Positions 57,424 to 60,000 of a DNA stretch of 60,000 nucleotides are shown one piece after another. This DNA is from Owenia fusiformis (taxonomy: Eukaryota > Annelida > Polychaeta > Sabellida > Oweniidae). Where the stretch lies: positions 5,791,815 through 5,851,814 of the forward strand of contig CAIIXF020000003.1 in the NCBI GenBank assembly GCA_903813345.2, written 5' to 3'. The first letter of the stretch is position 1. Every line of letters starts with the position of its first letter. The notes beneath the pieces are model-generated. The model had not been told where the DNA came from. It did no database searches and saw only the letters and a list, made by a program, of their open reading frames with translations. The position numbers and the translations under genes were made by a program.

Positions 57424-57520
57424 TTATGCATTTATGTACCTACTTCACATACATTATGCATTCATGTACCTACTACGCGTACATTATGCATTCATGTAAA
57501 GTATTCAAGTTCATATTCAA

Positions 57521-58266
57521 GTGGATTCATGAACATACTTCAAGAAAAGTCTTATATTTATCTATGCATACTTCAGGTTCAGTGTACATTTCTTTGGCTG
57601 AAAATGTGAATAAGTGTGCAATGTAAAATACATGTAAGTAAAACAGCTCTATAAGTGGAAAACCTCCCAAGTGGAACACTTTTCAGTCGCATATCTCATA
57701 ATTAAAACGAACATCCGTCAGGAACCAAAAGTGTTCCACTTACACAGGTTCTAGTGTATCGACTATTATCATGCTTAAATTGACATCTGTGATTCAGATA
57801 TAATTTGATTGAATCAAACAGTGTAATTGGCTGAAACTATAATTGCTTTGTAATTTTAGCAGCAACCTCTGACATTCTGATATATCAGAGTCCCTTTTAT
57901 CTATAATGCTTGGAAGAGAGGTTGTGGAACACACAATGGACCTCTGAGATTAATAATATGCATTATCATAATAATATTAAGAATGATTATGGAAATTCTA
58001 TATTGTTGTACAGGCATATATTTTTGTTCTTGCCATCAGCTATGTACATATTCATCTTTAAGAAAATAAATATATTTCTAGCCTATTTGAAATCACTAAA
58101 AATGATATATTGTTGTTTAGTTGTTTGCTTAATCTGCAAACATGCACATACTTGGGATACATATGCCCCCTCTATATTTCTGTAAAAATGTGGTTTGCCA
58201 TTGATTAGCTGACCCCAGATAAAACTTTTTGATCAATTGTGAGGCAATTGTGCCTCTGGTACACTG
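57521..58266. other. No gene seen
   Basis: AT-rich intergenic DNA. A 91-codon frame at 57910 is rich in Ile, Phe and Tyr as expected from chance translation of AT-rich sequence. Confidence 0.4.
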
Positions 58267-58456
58267 CCAATCTCAAACAGCAACAAACAGTGCTGTTTAC
58301 AAAACAGTGCTGGACAGCGCTGTAAAAACGGTACTGTACTACATTGTTCAAAACAGGTGATACTAGAATAGCATTTGTACATCACTGTACAGTGCAGTAC
58401 TTGAATTGCACTGTTCAGTACTGTTTACAGCACTGCAATATGATGTTGCAGATTGG
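58267..58456. mobile_element. Small palindromic MITE
   Basis: Left end CCAATCTCAAACAGCAACAA and right end ATGTTGCAGATTGG are imperfect inverted repeats. The interior is dense in acagtgctgt and its complement, giving nested hairpins. Confidence 0.65.
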
Positions 58457-59678
58457 AGGTGTAGAAGGTATGCAACAAACTGATTTTGAGATATGGGATT
58501 GATACAGAAGTTTACAAGGGGAAGAGCAAAAATTAAAACAGAAATCTCATTTTTTTATATCACTCTTGTGACCCATATTTCAAAATAAGACTATTTTCTT
58601 TTTCCTCTAGAACCAAAAGAACAAAATGTATATCACATAACTGACATCATGTCGTGAGATGTTCTTCCAAGCTAGCACTGTATGGTTAACTGCCAACAAA
58701 TTATTATTATTATTATATCCCAAATTATTGCTCTTTTTGTGCTCATTCATTAATAACGTAGTCCTGAGAAATTCTTCCAAACTATGTACAGCACGGATCA
58801 ACTTCCAACCTTTTGTTCTTTTGTGTTCATCATGATTTATGCGTATGGTTCTTATTGAAACCTCGTCAAGAATTCATATATTTAATTGTATTGGGTGAAT
58901 TAAATTTGAAATACAAAAATGTATAAAAATGACTTAAATATGTCATGGCTACATTTGAAAGGTCTGAGAGCAAGACAGAGAGCATGCTTTGAACTCAGTT
59001 CATACAAGAGCCAGTGTATTTTTTTTCTTACAGTGAATATTAAAAAAGCAAACAAAATGAACAAAAATCTGAATAGTTTCATTTATTTTTTTTAATTAAT
59101 AAAGAACTTTCCCAAAATACAATATATTCTCTTAGGAGAACAAGTAAATATATTTATCAACAATAATACATGTACTACATATTGACTACCATACTGAACA
59201 CTAGTACATGTACATTACACTGTTTTGATTTGCTTTTACAACAAAAATGCTGATTTTATATGACTGCCAGATTTAGGTGTTATTAAATCTGGTGTCAGTT
59301 TAGAATTTTTGGCAAAGTTGCGACCAATGGATTAAATCTTATTACTTCATCAGAAAAACATTATTTAAATGAGGCTATTTATTATGCATTAATTAAGAAC
59401 ACAGACAGTTTATTGTTGACATATTATAGTCATAATTAACTTGTTCGTATATGAAAATACCATATATGGGAACATACTATATATGGGAACATCCCATACA
59501 ACAAACAAATCTTGGAGTCATGTGATGCTTGTGACCTGAATGTATTTATTTATCGGATGGAATATTTGAGAAACAGTCATCCTTCCAACTACATGTTAGA
59601 ATTCCATTTCTATGAGCTAGGGAATACTTTAACAATCCAAGAATGCAAATTTACATCGGTTTGGAGTAAAGTTAGAAA
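58457..59678. other. No gene seen
   Basis: AT-rich intergenic DNA. Two loosely similar segments (gagatgttcttccaagct near 58657 and gagaaattcttccaaact near 58766) suggest an old local duplication. Confidence 0.4.
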
Positions 59679-60000
59679 GGTCCATGTGCAGTATGGCAAG
59701 TGATTTTAGACATTCATATCTTTCACCATGAGTATGTTCTGGGCATAAATACAGTGGTTTTTATTAAAACAATAATATTTTGTTTCAAGTGAAGTACCCA
59801 TGATGATAAAAATATCAATCGAACATTTCGAAAAATTATAAATAGGGACCCCATGTAAACAATCTTTTTAAAATGTTGAACCTATTTACTCAAAAGAGGA
59901 TCTCCCTTTTCTGATTTTTATTGTATGAAAAGGTGATTCAAAAAGGGGTCTAAAACTTCTTCAAAAATAGAATGGTATTGAAAGTCTAGTTTTGAAGATA
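59679..60000. mobile_element. 550-bp TIR element, copy 2, cut by the window end
   Basis: Starts GGTCCATGTGCAGTATGGCA and follows the element at 25301-25850 in the same order with scattered differences. About 320 of its bases are inside the window. Confidence 0.85.

Larger units (their letters stand above)
55640..57520. repeat. ~29-bp minisatellite split by two transposons
   Basis: Degenerate units of the type CATTATGCATTTATGTACCT followed by acttcaaata occur at 55790-55963, 56627-56700 and 57424-57500. The three blocks are separated by the TIR elements at 55964-56626 and 56701-57423. Open frames with repeated MHLCTYF-like peptides come from the repeat. Confidence 0.85.

Noticed and set aside
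58157-58180. Short frames in the last 5 kb as possible small proteins
   Set aside because: Composition (Ile, Phe, Tyr, Lys) is what AT-rich chance translation gives; no signal, motif or splice support.

Overview
The window is AT-rich nuclear DNA from an invertebrate animal. It carries spliced genes with canonical GT/AG introns, long introns full of repeats, a Jockey/CR1-like LINE and many DNA transposons. Every recognisable gene is a conserved animal gene. One of them, a phosphonoacetaldehyde hydrolase, is absent from vertebrates as far as I know. Arrays with a period of about 135 bp, and at two loci (GGAC)n- or (GGAT)n-type tails, resemble the 'pearl' elements of bivalves. A marine invertebrate such as a mollusc is therefore my best guess, but the species cannot be fixed from the sequence.

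Layout from left to right. The 3' half of a CXorf65-like gene (+) lies at 2.5-3.8 kb. A complete nine-exon DHRS1 short-chain dehydrogenase (-) lies at 6.6-15.0 kb. Its body and 5' side hold three tandem arrays, each containing one of its own exon edges: 59 bp x5, 79 bp x26 and 103 bp x35. Nested inverted-repeat transposons and a possible degenerate gene occupy 18.8-22.7 kb, followed by a 23-base assembly gap. A two-exon phosphonatase (-) lies at 24.4-30.3 kb; its 5-kb intron contains a transposon and two arrays. A complete three-exon GINS3 (-) lies at 31.2-36.5 kb. A complete 13-exon AMFR/gp78 (+) lies at 36.9-55.0 kb and starts 400 bp from GINS3, head to head. The 9.9-kb third intron of AMFR holds the LINE and an antisense gene for a small secreted peptide with two cysteine-rich modules. 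From 55 kb to the end there are no recognisable genes, only minisatellites with transposons inserted in them.

The genes are mostly unrelated housekeeping functions: DNA replication (GINS3), ER-associated degradation (AMFR), redox metabolism (DHRS1) and C-P bond hydrolysis (phosphonatase). They do not form one pathway. The most unusual structure is DHRS1, where three separate exon boundaries, with translation-start or 5' splice-site sequence, have been amplified as minisatellites. Also worth attention are the two-module cysteine peptide, an intronic array dense in AGGTCA half-sites, a pair of related 0.8-kb transposons with target duplications, and a hairpin shaped like a microRNA precursor.
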